This document shows, one piece after another, positions 63,966 through 64,000 of a DNA stretch of 64,000 bases. Location of the stretch: contig NZ_ATJV01000013.1 of NCBI RefSeq assembly GCF_000443165.1, positions 51,322 through 115,321 of the forward strand. The letters run 5' to 3'. The notes under the pieces were generated by a model. The model was not told the origin of the DNA, did not search any database, and saw only the letters and a list, made by a program, of their open reading frames with translations. Both the position numbers and the translations under genes were made by a program. Numbering within the stretch: position 1 is the stretch's first letter; every line of letters starts with the position of its first letter. The stretch is from Thauera terpenica 58Eu (GTDB lineage Bacteria; Pseudomonadota; Gammaproteobacteria; Burkholderiales; Rhodocyclaceae).

Positions 63966-64000
63966 ATTCTGAGATTTTGGCATGATTCGCCCCTTTCCCC
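63921..64000. mobile_element. Probable left end of an insertion sequence or other inserted DNA, continuing past the window
   Basis: The conserved Rieske oxygenase reading frame loses similarity at about 63921. By hand count, G+C in 63921-64000 is 36 of 80, and 17 of 50 in 63931-63980, against well over 60% elsewhere. A possible transposase start codon follows 61 bases in. Only one end is visible, so inverted repeats, target duplication and family cannot be assigned. Confidence 0.5.
63982..64000 (+). CDS. Possible start of an open frame (transposase?) cut by the window edge
   Basis: An ATG at 63982 opens a frame (MIRPFP...) that runs off the window. Its position about 60 bases inside the presumed element end is typical of a transposase gene. 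Six codons are too few to identify it. Confidence 0.2.

Overview
The window is a high-GC chromosomal segment of a betaproteobacterium. Gene content and order (fur/bamE divergent pair, dapB-carA-carB-greA, rlmE-ftsH-folP-glmM, tpiA-secG-tRNA-Leu-nuoABCDEFGHIJKLMN, ftsK-lolA-rarA-serS) and protein sequences point to the Rhodocyclales, most likely Thauera, Azoarcus or a close relative. That placement is an inference from gene order and recalled sequence resemblance, not from a search. Nearly all of the window is core chromosome. No gene-free stretch exceeds 300 bases; the longest intergenic regions are about 200-230 bases.

1-11.7 kb: a TRZ/ATZ-type amidohydrolase cut by the left edge; a divergent Ser/Thr kinase carrying a C-terminal cyclic-nucleotide-binding domain; hemH and hrcA on the minus strand; nadK and recN; fur divergent from bamE; dapB followed by a soluble hybrid histidine kinase. 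11.7-23.7 kb: pyrimidine/arginine carbamoyl phosphate synthesis (carAB) behind a promoter-hairpin arrangement that looks like an attenuator, then greA, yhbY, rlmE, ftsH, folP, glmM, tpiA and secG. 23.7-38.6 kb: tRNA-Leu(GAG) with its own promoter and terminator, then the full 14-gene nuo operon for respiratory complex I, closed by a very strong intrinsic terminator. 38.7-51.6 kb: a Nudix hydrolase, a FemAB/GNAT-like acyltransferase, nadE-glnB, trxB-smr, a Crp-family regulator, and the ftsK-lolA-rarA-serS run.

51.6-58.5 kb (minus strand): a DnaJ-like co-chaperone, a two-gene RND efflux module (adaptor and permease) and a lipoprotein lytic transglycosylase MltF, closely spaced and probably co-transcribed from the adaptor onward. 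58.6-64 kb: two identical tRNA-Arg(ACG) genes, tRNA-Ser(CGA), an AhpD-like carboxymuconolactone decarboxylase family protein, folE2 with a palindromic operator candidate, and the isoprenoid operon xseB-ispA-dxs. At the right edge a Rieske-type ring-hydroxylating oxygenase gene is broken off after about 77 codons. It runs into AT-richer DNA that looks like the end of a mobile element.

No CRISPR array, prophage or defence island is visible, and I do not see a wholly new system. The most interesting items are: an Smr-domain protein whose N-terminus repeats an LFR..VG motif like the ribosome-contacting motif of E. coli SmrB; the kinase-cNMP fusion; the promoter-terminator element ahead of carA; the RND pump linked to MltF; the folE2 operator; and the interrupted Rieske oxygenase gene.
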